Shown here one piece after another: positions 18,998 through 28,220 of a DNA stretch of 64,000 nucleotides. Position 1 is the first letter of the stretch; every line of letters starts with the position of its first letter. A program made the position numbers and the translations under genes. Below the pieces are notes generated by a model that searched no databases, was not told where the DNA came from, and was given only the letters and a program-made list of their open reading frames with translations. The stretch spans positions 1,488,001-1,552,000 of the forward strand of contig NZ_JIAD01000001.1 of NCBI RefSeq assembly GCF_000688015.1, written 5' to 3'. This DNA comes from Eubacterium sp. AB3007 (GTDB taxonomy: Bacteria > Bacillota > Clostridia > Peptostreptococcales > Anaerovoracaceae).

Positions 18998-20770
18998 TTA
19001 ATCTTCTTCACTCTCCTCATCGCTATCGTTACTGCCAAAGCCGTTATCACCAAAGCCATTATCACCGTCACCGTTATCACCAATGCCGTCCGCACCGCCG
19101 AACCAGTGGTCCAGGTGGTCGCGGACGGTGCTTTCGTTGACGGTGATGGTCACCTCTGTGCCCCGGAGCACCCTGCTCCCCGGGTCCACCGACTGCTCCA
19201 CGACCCCGGAGCTTTTCAGAATATTGTTGGTGAGTTCCACCCGGGCTTTCAGGTGGGCCTCCTCCAGCGCCGCCTCTGCCTCTTCTCTCGTCCGGCCGAC
19301 CAGATCAGGTACAGTCACCTTGTTGGTTCCTTTGCTGATCACCACGTGTACCACGGTCTGTTTTCTGCGGATGCTCCCATGCTCCGGCGACTGACGGATG
19401 ATGGCGTTCCTGGCCACTTCATCGGAGTATTCCTTCCCATCCACCCCCATGGTGAGCCCGGCCTTCTCGATGGCGGCCTTCGCCTCGGACTTCGGCAGCT
19501 TCGCCACGTTCGGCACGCGTGTGTACTGTGTCTGCAGATACACAAAGCCTCCCGCCAGCACCCCAAACACCAGTGCCACGATCAGCAGGGCCTTCCATTT
19601 TCGTGACAGGCCTGGCCGCTTTGGATGGTGCTCCTGCTCTGCCGGACGTTCCTGCCTCTGGTCAGGATCTTCTCCCGGTGGTACCGACGGCGGCAGCTCT
19701 TCCGTTTCCGGCATCTGTGAACCGACCATGGTCTTTGTCTCTTCTCCGGCAAGTCCGGTGCGTTCCTCTCCAAAGGACTGTTTCATATTCTGCGGATCGT
19801 AGGCAACATACATATCCTTTGGCACCGCCCCTCCCGGAGCACGATGCTTCTCCCGCAGGCTGTAGAGATACCGATTCAGATCCGACCGGAATTCCTCCGG
19901 ACTCTGATACCGCTCCTCCGGAGCATACGCACAGGCCTTCAAAACGAACGCCGCCAGTTCCTCGTCGGCCTGAGTCGGCGGGAGCATCTGTACTCCCGAC
20001 AGCCGGGCCTCCAGAGCCGCGGCAAAATCCTCCGGACTGATTCGTTCCGGGTACTGGGGCATATACGGCATTCGGTTATGGTTCAGATAGCGGTACAGCA
20101 CCAGGCCCAGCGAATACAGATCCACAGACGCATCGTACTTCTCCTTCCGGATCACCTCTGGCGCCATATAGGTGGTCGTTCCCTTATGGGTGTGCATCCT
20201 CAGGGTCATGGAATCCAGCTGCCGGGCAATACCAAAATCCCCCAGCTTGAAGGTGCCGTACCGACTGCGGAAGATGTTATCCGGCTTAACATCCCGGTGA
20301 GTGATCCCTGCTTCCCTGCAGTTTTCCAGCGCCGTGCACATATCCACCCCCAGCTGGAGCACCTCCTCCAGCGTCAGGCCGCCGGTGCGCTGACGGTAGT
20401 CGCTGATGCTCTGCAAAAGCTCCATCCGTATATAGATGCTCCAACCGATCTCATCCTGATGCTCCCGGATCACGTAGTCCTCGATAGATACGATGTTGGG
20501 TGCCCCCTTCAGGTCCTCCATGATCTGGATCTCCTTCCGCAGGCTTCCCACCAGCTCCCGGTAGTAATGCCGGATATCTGCATCCTCCATGCCGCTGGCT
20601 CTGAGCTCGGCCACCTCTCTCGGATCCCGGGGGATCTCAATGATCTTCATGGCAGCATAAGAGACGAGACCGTACTCGTCCCGCCGGATCTTGTATACGT
20701 CACCGGCGCCCCCGCTGCCGATGCGCTCCTCGATGGTCCATCCTTTCCAGATAGTCTCCCTGCTGTCCAT
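18998..20770 (-). CDS. Membrane serine/threonine protein kinase with PASTA domains
   Basis: A 590-residue PknB/Stk-type kinase. It has a glycine loop ERIGSGGAGDVYK, the ATP lysine at 42 (AAMK), HRDVKPDN at 158-165 and DFG at 178-180, so it should be active. A single span (LLIVALVFGVLAGGFVYL) follows a Pro/Glu-rich linker, then two PASTA units (VPNVAKLPKSEAKAAIEKAG and VPDLVGRTREEAEAALEEA) that bind peptidoglycan or lipid II in this family. The C terminus is an unusual Gly/Asp/Asn tail (DNGFGDNGFGSND). The ATG at 20770 is used because AAAGGAAG precedes it; the ATG at 20788 overlaps that site. The usual phosphatase partner is not adjacent. Confidence 0.93.
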   Translation of the reverse strand: MDSRETIWKGWTIEERIGSGGAGDVYKIRRDEYGLVSYAAMKIIEIPRDPREVAELRASGMEDADIRHYYRELVGSLRKEIQIMEDLKGAPNIVSIEDYVIREHQDEIGWSIYIRMELLQSISDYRQRTGGLTLEEVLQLGVDMCTALENCREAGITHRDVKPDNIFRSRYGTFKLGDFGIARQLDSMTLRMHTHKGTTTYMAPEVIRKEKYDASVDLYSLGLVLYRYLNHNRMPYMPQYPERISPEDFAAALEARLSGVQMLPPTQADEELAAFVLKACAYAPEERYQSPEEFRSDLNRYLYSLREKHRAPGGAVPKDMYVAYDPQNMKQSFGEERTGLAGEETKTMVGSQMPETEELPPSVPPGEDPDQRQERPAEQEHHPKRPGLSRKWKALLIVALVFGVLAGGFVYLQTQYTRVPNVAKLPKSEAKAAIEKAGLTMGVDGKEYSDEVARNAIIRQSPEHGSIRRKQTVVHVVISKGTNKVTVPDLVGRTREEAEAALEEAHLKARVELTNNILKSSGVVEQSVDPGSRVLRGTEVTITVNESTVRDHLDHWFGGADGIGDNGDGDNGFGDNGFGSNDSDEESEED

Positions 20771-20856
20771 GCTTCTTCCTTTCTTCAATGGCCCAATGGT
20801 CCGTACCCGATTTCATATATTCTACATTATCCCTCACAGAAACGCAATACGGCAAG

Positions 20857-20934
20857 GTGTGTCAAAGGGGACGGTTCTTTTTGACACACTCTGTGGGGGG
20901 AGTGTGTCAAAAAGAACCGTCCCCTTTGACACAC
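20857..20934. repeat. Pair of 33-nt palindromic repeats in inverted orientation
   Basis: Unit 20857-20889 has arms GTGTGTCAAA and TTTGACACAC around GGGGACGGTTC. Unit 20902-20934 is the same element inverted, and a partial arm (CCTTTGACACAC) follows. The pair lies between the kinase start and the CoA-transferase promoter. Other copies are at 52630, 55360, 61421 and 61466. Confidence 0.9.
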
Positions 20935-20961
20935 CCTTTGACACACTTTTCACACAAAAGG

Positions 20962-20990
20962 TTGAAAGGGAACAGAGAAAGTAGTACAAT
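20962..20990 (+). promoter_or_regulatory. Promoter of the CoA-transferase gene
   Basis: TTGAAA (20962-20967), 17-bp spacer, TACAAT (20985-20990), about 50 nt before the ATG. Confidence 0.65.
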
Positions 20991-21040
20991 ATAGTTGACT
21001 GTGTTAGAAACTTAACAAACAGAAAGAAAGGGAGATAGAT

Positions 21041-22399
21041 ATGTATAAGGTATCTGCACTCGAAGAAGAATATAAGAGGAAACTAATCACCGCCGATGAG
21101 GCGGCGGCCATGGTCCGGCCTGGTGACCGCGTCCACTACGGACTGGGCTGCGGCTCGGTCGTAGACATCGACAAGGCCCTTGCCAAGCGTGCAGATGAAC
21201 TGCACGGCGTGGAGGTGCTGAGCACCGTCACTATCCGGGAGAAACCCTTCGCTATCTATGAGGCCACCGATTCCAACGAACAGGTGAAGTTCGCCTCTGC
21301 CCATTTCAGTGCCTATGACCGCATGATGGCCAAGAACGGCCGTTGCTGGTACATCCCTATGCTTTTCTCCGAGCTGCCCATGTACTGGATCAACAACCCT
21401 GCGGGCATCGACATCGCCATGTTCCAGGTAGCCCCCATGGACAGCCACGGCAACTTCAACCTGGGTCCACAGGTAGCGGACATGTGGGGTGTCATCAAGG
21501 CCGCCAAGAAGATCATCGTGGAAGTTAACGAGAACATGCCCATCGCTTTGGGTCACCAGACTCAGCTGAACCTGTACGGCATCGACTACGTGGTCGAGGG
21601 CTCCAATTCACCTCTGGCGGAGCTGCCAGATAAGCAGGGCTCCAAGATCGACCGCATGATCGCCTCCCATGTAGTAGAGCGCATCAAGTCCCACAGCACA
21701 CTGCAGCTGGGGATCGGTGCCCTGCCATCCACCATCGGCAAGATGCTGGCGGAATCCGACGTGCGTAACATCAACGGCCACACCGAGATGTTCGTAGACG
21801 CTTACGTGGATCTGTTTGAGGCTGGTAAACTCACCGGAAACAAGAACGTAGACAAGGGGAAAGCAGTATACACCTTTGCCGGCGGAACCAAGCGGCTGTA
21901 TGATTTCATCGACAACAACCCCATCTGCTGCAACGCGCCGGTGAACTACGTCAATAACGTACACATCATCTCCAGCATCAAGAACTTTGTGTCCGTCAAC
22001 AGCTGCATCCAGGTCGACCTATACGGCCAGGTATGTTCCGAGACCGTGGGACACCAGCAGATCTCCGGCACCGGCGGCCAGCTGGACTTTGTTATGGGAG
22101 CCTTCCAGTCGGATGGGGGCAAGAGCTTCATCTGCACGCCGTCCACCAGGAAACTTCCGGACGGCACCGTGGAGTCTCTCATTGCCCCGATGCTGAAGCC
22201 GGGAGCCATCGTCACCACCCCGCGCATGGCCACCCACTACATCGTCACCGAGTACGGCGCGGCAGACCTGAAGGGAAAGTCCACCTGGGAGCGCGCAGAG
22301 GCGCTGATCAACATCGCCCATCCTGACTTCCGGGACGACCTCATCAAGAACGCCGAGAAGATGGGAATCTGGAAATACACCAGTAAGACATCTTTCTAG
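21041..22399 (+). CDS. Acetyl-CoA hydrolase/transferase family protein, probable butyrate/acetate CoA-transferase
   Basis: A 452-residue protein of the acetyl-CoA hydrolase/4-hydroxybutyrate CoA-transferase family, which moves CoA between acyl-CoA and a carboxylate through a glutamyl-CoA intermediate. The candidate catalytic Glu is in [10 protein letters not shown] and the glycine loop in [15 protein letters not shown]. The length is typical of butyryl-CoA:acetate CoA-transferases in gut Clostridia. The start follows AAAGGGAG. A terminator follows directly, so it is monocistronic. Exact acyl specificity (butyryl, 4-hydroxybutyryl, propionyl) cannot be decided from the sequence. Confidence 0.85.
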   Translation: MYKVSALEEEYKRKLITADEAAAMVRPGDRVHYGLGCGSVVDIDKALAKRADELHGVEVLSTVTIREKPFAIYEATDSNEQVKFASAHFSAYDRMMAKNGRCWYIPMLFSELPMYWINNPAGIDIAMFQVAPMDSHGNFNLGPQVADMWGVIKAAKKIIVEVNENMPIALGHQTQLNLYGIDYVVEGSNSPLAELPDKQGSKIDRMIASHVVERIKSHSTLQLGIGALPSTIGKMLAESDVRNINGHTEMFVDAYVDLFEAGKLTGNKNVDKGKAVYTFAGGTKRLYDFIDNNPICCNAPVNYVNNVHIISSIKNFVSVNSCIQVDLYGQVCSETVGHQQISGTGGQLDFVMGAFQSDGGKSFICTPSTRKLPDGTVESLIAPMLKPGAIVTTPRMATHYIVTEYGAADLKGKSTWERAEALINIAHPDFRDDLIKNAEKMGIWKYTSKTSF

Positions 22400-22451
22400 T
22401 CTGACTGTTGGGCACAGAAGCGAAATATACAATCGGAAATGTAAATCTATA

Positions 22452-22492
22452 AAATACGAGGCCTTGCAGTGAAGCATAGCCTCGTTTTATTT
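22452..22492 (+). terminator. Terminator after the CoA-transferase gene, possibly bidirectional
   Basis: Stem ACGAGGC/GCCTCGT followed by TTTTATTT on the plus strand; on the minus strand it is followed by TATTTTATAG, so it may also serve the VanZ gene ending at 22498. Confidence 0.75.
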
Positions 22493-22497
22493 CCGTT

Positions 22498-23040
22498 TCA
22501 TTCGGACTCTACAATATGTTGTTTCCTGTAGAAATAACAAATAATATACCCCGCAAATCCACCTATAGTGTTCGTTATTATGTCTGTTATATCCATAACT
22601 GGCATGGAGCCTTCTGCGATCATGAAATACCCTTCTAACCCTTGTAACAGTTCTATTATCAAAGACAGGAGAAATGCGGTTAATATACTAGCTTTTATAG
22701 AGTTCACCCACTTTACATGCGCAAAAAAACCAAGTAATGATATCGGCATAAAGAGAAGAACATTCTCCAACGCAGATACTAACATACCCCTATTATAAAA
22801 AACACTAAGCATTTCCAAAGGATTCAAATTATACTCAAAGTCATAAGGTATTTCTCCAGGTATCCTAATCGGTAATAGCGTTACGGAAACCACAATACAA
22901 ATGTAAAAAGAAAAGGCCCCTAAAGCCAACGTCTCATTTGTTTTCGATATACCAGAACGACTTATTCGAATCAATCCCACTATTATTATGAGAATAGCTG
23001 ATAGCAGTAGAAACAGCCATGAAGTGATCACGATACTCAT
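22498..23040 (-). CDS. VanZ-like membrane protein
   Basis: A 180-residue integral membrane protein with about five spans. The family core is visible as ENVLLFMPISLLGF, LLSLIIELLQ and DITDIITNTIGGFAGY. VanZ proteins are linked to teicoplanin resistance or other envelope roles, but most members have no known function. It lies downstream of a small secreted protein whose frame, as read, overlaps it by 107 nt; see that entry for a possible frame error. Likely co-transcribed from the paired-GTTAG promoter at 23570-23603. Confidence 0.85.
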   Translation of the reverse strand: MSIVITSWLFLLLSAILIIIVGLIRISRSGISKTNETLALGAFSFYICIVVSVTLLPIRIPGEIPYDFEYNLNPLEMLSVFYNRGMLVSALENVLLFMPISLLGFFAHVKWVNSIKASILTAFLLSLIIELLQGLEGYFMIAEGSMPVMDITDIITNTIGGFAGYIICYFYRKQHIVESE

Positions 23041-23473
23041 AGTTAATTATTCTGAACCTTTCCTGACGCATGCTTAATCTTTTTTTCTCTCCATTTCCTG
23101 AAACATAAAGCCAATAAGAGCCTTTGCCTACTGAGCCAAATGTGTATGTCCCTTTCTTATAAAACTTTATAGTACCACAGTTGCTGTAATACGGATATGT
23201 TTTCTTTGATTTTCTAAGTATAACAGTGGCCTTTTTACTGCTTGTATATCCTCCGCATTTTTCTACCTTAATTTGTGCAGTTCCTTTATTCAAACTATGG
23301 AACATCTGGTTACTTCTTCCATCAACACCAGATCCCATATAGGACCAGTAAAATTTGCTTACACTTGAGGCCGCAAATACTGATTGTGGCCATAAATATG
23401 AGCCCATCGTCATACTGAGTGCCAAGAACAATGTCATTACAACAAGAATTGAACTTATCCTTCTTTTTACAAT
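22934..23473 (-). CDS. Small secreted protein, possible ATT start and C-terminal frameshift
   Basis: The clear part encodes a signal peptide (LALSMTMGSYLWPQSVFAAS) and a mature domain of about 100 residues rich in Ser, Lys and Tyr (KFYKKGTYTFGSVGKGSYWL). An ATG at 23437 has no ribosome site. Twelve codons upstream an ATT at 23471-23473 stands 5 nt after GGGAGG and would give the normal basic n-region VKRRISS, so ATT initiation or a mutated ATG is inferred. As read, the frame runs to 22934, into VanZ. A run of seven A just upstream of 23076 suggests a one-base insertion: with six A the frame would end at the TAA 23074-23076 after SGNGEKKD, before VanZ starts. Function unknown. Confidence 0.6.
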   Translation of the reverse strand: MVKRRISSILVVMTLFLALSMTMGSYLWPQSVFAASSVSKFYWSYMGSGVDGRSNQMFHSLNKGTAQIKVEKCGGYTSSKKATVILRKSKKTYPYYSNCGTIKFYKKGTYTFGSVGKGSYWLYVSGNGEKKRLSMRQERFRIINYEYRDHFMAVSTAISYSHNNSGIDSNKSFWYIENK

Positions 23474-23569
23474 TTAAACCTCCCTTTTACCATCAACATG
23501 AATCCAACCAGTGACAACTGCTTCACTATTTACCCTGCCGGTTCGGCAATTGCAATTCTTTTAATCTGT

Positions 23570-23603
23570 ATTATACTTCTCCCCCGCTAACGTTCTGCTA
23601 ACG
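23570..23603 (-). promoter_or_regulatory. Paired-GTTAG promoter of the secreted protein/VanZ operon
   Basis: On the minus strand AACGTTAG and AACGTTAG are 11 bp apart (plus-strand CTAACG at 23598-23603 and 23587-23592), followed by exactly 11 nt and TATAAT (plus 23570-23575). The leader to the ATT start is about 90 nt and contains a possible 19-codon reading frame starting GTG AAG CAG. Confidence 0.72.
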
Positions 23604-23648
23604 TTTTCAAAGTATTTTGATGTTATTTCTTTCTTGTTTCATTCCCAA

Positions 23649-23681
23649 AACTTATGTGATGACAGGTTCCTGACATAAGTT
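23649..23681. repeat. 33-nt palindrome, AACTTATGT type
   Basis: Arms AACTTATGT and ACATAAGTT (9 bp each) enclose 15 nt with a nested CAGG/CCTG. The length of 33 nt and the central GGTTC at the same position match the GTGTGTCAAA-type palindromes elsewhere in the window. Confidence 0.75.
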
Positions 23682-23683
23682 GC

Positions 23684-23722
23684 GACTGCTCAATAAGACC
23701 CCATCGGACTTATTGAGCAGTC
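23684..23722. repeat. Perfect 14-bp inverted repeat
   Basis: GACTGCTCAATAAG and CTTATTGAGCAGTC separated by 11 nt. There is no T-run on either side, so it is not a standard terminator. It follows the preceding palindrome by 2 nt. The remaining 23723-23890 shows no supportable gene. Confidence 0.75.
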
Positions 23723-23898
23723 ACTACTTGATGCTTGTGCTCAACGATTCAGCCGTTTCCGAATCGCTGGGATACATGGTTTTTCGAAAACTGTTCATTA
23801 AACCTTGCATCCCGGCAACGGAAAAGGCTATGCTGGAATTGGAAATATAAGCCTTTTCGGTTGACGAGTACGCATTTAGTATTCCGACGCGCTGCCCC

Positions 23899-23927
23899 TT
23901 GAAATACCACTTCCATAATGCTATAAT
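23899..23927 (+). promoter_or_regulatory. purB promoter
   Basis: TTGAAA (23899-23904), 17-bp spacer, TATAAT (23922-23927), about 75 nt before the purB ATG. Confidence 0.75.
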
Positions 23928-24001
23928 TTTTTTGTTAGTTTTGAACCGGAGGGCACCGGCACGGAAGGCTTTGTGCGGGCCCGGATAAGAGAGGAAGATA
24001 C

Positions 24002-25438
<1,437 letters not shown>

Positions 25439-25440
25439 AT

Positions 25441-25456
25441 GCACAAAGCTTTGTGC
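25441..25456. repeat. Perfect 16-bp palindrome built from the 9-mer GCACAAAGC
   Basis: GCACAAAGC (25441-25449) and its complement GCTTTGTGC (25448-25456) overlap by two bases. It is the only place where two copies of this over-represented word meet. It lies 3 nt after the purB stop codon with no T-run, so it is not an intrinsic terminator. Confidence 0.8.
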
Positions 25457-25521
25457 CACGGAACGCGTTTACACCGGCGCCGCATGCATGACCGCGCCGT
25501 CAATGAGGAGGAATAGAGACT

Positions 25522-26661
25522 ATGTACAAAGAAGCACTCAGACCCGTCTGGGCCGAAATCAACCTTAGTAATTTCGATTACAACGTCAAGCAGATCAGAG
25601 CCAAGATCGGACCGGACAGAGAGTTCATCGGGGTCATCAAGGCGGACGCCTATGGCCACGGCGCGATCCAGTGCGCCCAGGTCCTGCGCGAGAACGGTGT
25701 GAAGACCTTCGCCATCGCCACCCTGCAGGAGGCGATCACGCTGCGGGAAGCCGGCGCTCAGGAGCGCATCATCTGCCTGGGACTGACTCCGGACATGTAT
25801 GCGGACACCCTGGTCCAGTATGGCATCACCCCTGTCGTCTGTGAGTCCGGCAACGCCAAGGCAATCAACGACGCCGCTGCCGCTGCCGGTGTCACCGTGG
25901 ACTGCCTCATCGCCGTAGATACCGGCATGGGCCGCATCGGCTACCTGGCGGATGACACCGAGTACGCCGTGGAGGATGTGAAGAAGATCGCGGCACTGCC
26001 CAACATCCGCATCTTTGGACTGTTCTCTCACATGGCCACCGCGGACGCTTACGACAAGACCTTCTCTCACGAGCAGGAGGCCAGATACATCCGTTTCTAC
26101 GAGGCACTGACTGCGGCTGGCATCTACGTGCCTTTCCGCACCCTGGCCAACTCCGCCTCCATCATGGAGCTGCCCACCGTCCACTACGACGGCTGCCGCC
26201 CGGGAATCATTCTCTACGGCCAGTATCCTTCCCACGAGGTGGACAGGAACGCCTTCCACATCAAGCCGGTGATGCAGGTGAAAGCCAACATTGTCCACCT
26301 GAAGGACGTACCTGTAGGATTCAGCTGCGGCTATGGACGCAAGTTCATCGCCCAGCGTCCTTCCCGCATCGCCACCATCGCCCTGGGGTACGCGGATGGG
26401 TATCCCCGCCCCTACTCGGCACAGGCCAAGGTCATCGTGAACGGTGTGGTCTGCCCCATCGCAGGGAACATCTGTATGGACCAGTGCATGATCGACGTCA
26501 CGGACGTGCCTGAGGTCCATGTAGGCGACGAGGTCATCGTCATGGGCACCGACGGCGTCAACACCATCGATGCCGATTACATCGCCGATGCCACCGGCAC
26601 CATCAACTACGAGATCACCTGCGCGTTCGGTCAGAGACTGCCGAAGGTGTTTGTGAAATAA
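25522..26661 (+). CDS. alr: Alanine racemase
   Basis: A 379-residue PLP enzyme converting L-alanine to D-alanine for peptidoglycan. The PLP lysine is in VIKADAYGHGA near residue 40. The C-terminal catalytic Tyr region is GFSCGYGRKF, and AGNICMDQCMIDVT is the family signature. Length is standard. A GAGGAGG-type site precedes the ATG. It is followed by a strong terminator. Functionally it feeds the ddl and murF-like genes at 61.5-64 kb. Confidence 0.97.
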   Translation: MYKEALRPVWAEINLSNFDYNVKQIRAKIGPDREFIGVIKADAYGHGAIQCAQVLRENGVKTFAIATLQEAITLREAGAQERIICLGLTPDMYADTLVQYGITPVVCESGNAKAINDAAAAAGVTVDCLIAVDTGMGRIGYLADDTEYAVEDVKKIAALPNIRIFGLFSHMATADAYDKTFSHEQEARYIRFYEALTAAGIYVPFRTLANSASIMELPTVHYDGCRPGIILYGQYPSHEVDRNAFHIKPVMQVKANIVHLKDVPVGFSCGYGRKFIAQRPSRIATIALGYADGYPRPYSAQAKVIVNGVVCPIAGNICMDQCMIDVTDVPEVHVGDEVIVMGTDGVNTIDADYIADATGTINYEITCAFGQRLPKVFVK

Positions 26662-26686
26662 GACAGACATATAGAGAGTAAATCAA

Positions 26687-26737
26687 GGGGCTACTGCCCA
26701 AAGTGCGTTCCGGCACTGCGGGCAGCGGCCCTTTTTT
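26687..26737 (+). terminator. Terminator of alr
   Basis: GGGGCTACTGCCC pairs with GGGCAGCGGCCC across a loop of about 18 nt and is followed by six T. Confidence 0.9.
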
Positions 26738-26764
26738 CAGTGTGCCCGCCCCTTCGCCGAAAAT

Positions 26765-26797
26765 GTTAGTCGGGCGTTAGTAGGACTGGGGTATAGT
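26765..26797 (+). promoter_or_regulatory. Paired-GTTAG promoter of the small membrane protein
   Basis: GTTAG at 26765-26769 and 26776-26780 (11 bp apart), exactly 11 nt, then TATAGT at 26792-26797. Predicted leader is under 25 nt. Confidence 0.72.
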
Positions 26798-26822
26798 ATT
26801 GCCAAGGAAAAGGAGGATTATG

Positions 26823-27008
26823 ATGCAGATGAATAGCGTACCAATCATATCGACACCTGATTTTATCATCGCCATGGTGTTGACACTCATCGTTCTGGGG
26901 GCAGTCACCTTCATGGTGATCTTTCTGGTCAAAATCTATCGAAAACTAACCGAGCTATCGAGGGCCATTGAGCAGTATAACGAGCGCCAGGATCCCCCAA
27001 CTTCATAG
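26823..27008 (+). CDS. Small single-span membrane protein
   Basis: About 61 residues. A hydrophobic segment (IIAMVLTLIVLGAVTFMVIFLV) spans residues 12-35, followed by a basic then acidic helical tail (KIYRKLTELSRAIEQYNERQ). AAGGAGG lies 6 nt before ATG 26823; ATG 26820 is too close and ATG 26829 is also possible. The C-terminal codons form one arm of a large hairpin. It is monocistronic from a paired-GTTAG promoter. Function unknown; a small regulator of a membrane complex is a guess. Confidence 0.7.
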   Translation: MQMNSVPIISTPDFIIAMVLTLIVLGAVTFMVIFLVKIYRKLTELSRAIEQYNERQDPPTS

Positions 27009-27033
27009 GCGGGGGATATCCGGCGCTCGTTAT
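26977..27033. terminator. Large hairpin overlapping the 3' end of the small membrane protein gene
   Basis: ATAACGAGCGCC pairs with GGCGCTCGTTAT, and inside it GGATCCCCC pairs imperfectly with GGGGGATATCC; the loop is about 11 nt. The left arm is coding. There is no strong T-run on either side. It sits between the convergent small membrane gene and the membrane-anchored protein gene ending at 27046, so it may terminate both. Confidence 0.6.
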
Positions 27034-27045
27034 ATTCTGCGCGAC

Positions 27046-27450
27046 TCACATGGGGTCATCTCCTACTTTTTTCAATGCAGCAGGTTCCTGATCCGCTGCA
27101 ATATAATAAACCTTTCCACCGACAACACACACTGTTCCCAGATAACGCTTGGACTTGTATAGTTTTATCATGTCGGGCCCTGTCAACGTACAGCTACCTG
27201 ATTCTATTGCCTTTGCATATTCATCAAATAGGCCAAATTGCCCCGTCCTATCCGAATCCTGTGCATCACCGCTTGGTGAAATAGACAGATAGGTAAACGC
27301 CTGCCCTGTGGCACTATAGGTCCCGTAATGCTCATCCAGACCTCCCCCTTGTTTCTCTGTATAGTAGGCTCTGGTTACGCCAAAAGTCAGAAAACAACAA
27401 ACTAAAACAATGCTTGCACTACATATTAGAAACATTCTTTGATTTTTCAA
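27046..27450 (-). CDS. Small membrane-anchored or secreted protein
   Basis: A 134-residue protein with an N-terminal hydrophobic segment (FLICSASIVLVCCFLTFGV) after KNQR, then a polar domain containing FGLFDEYAKAIESG and LGTVCVVGGKVYYIAADQEP. The start is TTG at 27450, with AGGAGG 5 nt upstream; no ATG has a site. It is downstream of the glycine-rich peptide gene, with the same orientation and the paired-GTTAG promoter upstream of both. I do not recognise the family. Confidence 0.7.
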   Translation of the reverse strand: MKNQRMFLICSASIVLVCCFLTFGVTRAYYTEKQGGGLDEHYGTYSATGQAFTYLSISPSGDAQDSDRTGQFGLFDEYAKAIESGSCTLTGPDMIKLYKSKRYLGTVCVVGGKVYYIAADQEPAALKKVGDDPM

Positions 27451-27488
27451 GATGACCTCCTAATGCTTATTATTTTTTATTTCTTTCT

Positions 27489-27635
27489 TTACAGGGGAAA
27501 GATTAACGGTTGCTTTGCCACTTGCAGGCGCCCCATAGGTATACTCAGCCCAACTTCCAAGCTTCCATCTGCTACTTCTCCGGAAAGTGATACCCCAACA
27601 CCTACATTAGATGTCAGTATACGCATCTGAACCAT
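27489..27635 (-). CDS. Glycine-rich small peptide, possibly frameshifted
   Basis: A 48-residue frame starting at ATG 27635, which follows GGAGG by 7 nt and lies just downstream of a paired-GTTAG promoter. The visible sequence includes MRILTSNVGVGVSLSG and EVGLSIP. After SIP the frame ends at 27489. In the frame one base back, YGAPASGKATVNLSP continues to a TAG at 27460-27462 that touches the AGGAGG of the next gene. One missing base near 27531-27544 would join them into about 58 residues, the usual tight operon spacing. So this is either a 48-residue peptide or a frameshifted one. Function unknown. Confidence 0.5.
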   Translation of the reverse strand: MVQMRILTSNVGVGVSLSGEVADGSLEVGLSIPMGRLQVAKQPLIFPL

Positions 27636-27657
27636 ACCGCCACCTCCACCAAACAAC

Positions 27658-27690
27658 ACAATACAATAACGCAACTAACGTACTACTAAC
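27658..27690 (-). promoter_or_regulatory. Paired-GTTAG promoter of the glycine-rich peptide operon
   Basis: On the minus strand AACGTTAG and TACGTTAG are 11 bp apart (plus CTAAC at 27686-27690 and 27675-27679), then exactly 11 nt, then TATTGT (plus 27658-27663). The predicted leader is about 15 nt. Confidence 0.7.
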
Positions 27691-27725
27691 GTTTTCGAGG
27701 ATATTCTATCGAGGCGACCATGGGC

Positions 27726-27771
27726 ATGGTGGCAAATCTATGAAAACATGGCATTTAGAATTTGCCACCAT
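27726..27771. repeat. Perfect 12-bp inverted repeat
   Basis: ATGGTGGCAAAT and ATTTGCCACCAT separated by 22 nt, about 36 bp upstream of the paired-GTTAG promoter at 27690. No T-run follows. The rest of 27772-28024 contains no supportable gene; an AT-rich stretch with TATAGT near 27980 may be the korD promoter. Confidence 0.7.
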
Positions 27772-28024
27772 GGAAAAACAGGCGATCTCAGAGGGGCGGG
27801 ACGATGGATGAATGAGATGATGGACAGGGTGCTAAAGTCGGTCCTGCTGGAGTATCCAGAAACTATCTGTTTGAACGGTTTTGAGCCTTCGCTTTAACGT
27901 TCTAAATCGTTACGCAATGTATTATTATCGTACTTTATTTGTTTTTCAGGGACATTCCTCGCTTCGATATGATATATTTTATAGTAAGGACATTGTGTAA
28001 ACAATAACGATACGAGGTGAACGA

Positions 28025-28219
28025 ATGAGCAAGAGAAAGAAACTATGCATAGAGCCCTCCTGGTGCAAGGGATGCGGATACTGTGCCGAGTTTTGTCCCA
28101 AGAAAGTACTTGTCATCAAGCATGAGAAGGTAGTCATCGAAAACCCTGATGACTGTATCCACTGCGGACTTTGCGAGAATCGCTGTCCGGACTATGCGAT
28201 CTGGGTAGAGGAGGCATAA
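28025..28219 (+). CDS. korD: 2-oxoacid:ferredoxin oxidoreductase, ferredoxin-like delta subunit
   Basis: A 64-residue protein with two 4Fe-4S motifs, CKGCGYCAEFCPKK and CIHCGLCENRCPDYA. It passes electrons from the thiamine diphosphate site to free ferredoxin. It is first in a four-gene operon (D-A-B-C) with 1-nt spacing to korA. Start follows GAGGTGA. Related VorD/KorD subunits differ mainly in partner specificity. Confidence 0.92.
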   Translation: MSKRKKLCIEPSWCKGCGYCAEFCPKKVLVIKHEKVVIENPDDCIHCGLCENRCPDYAIWVEEA

Positions 28220-28220
28220 T

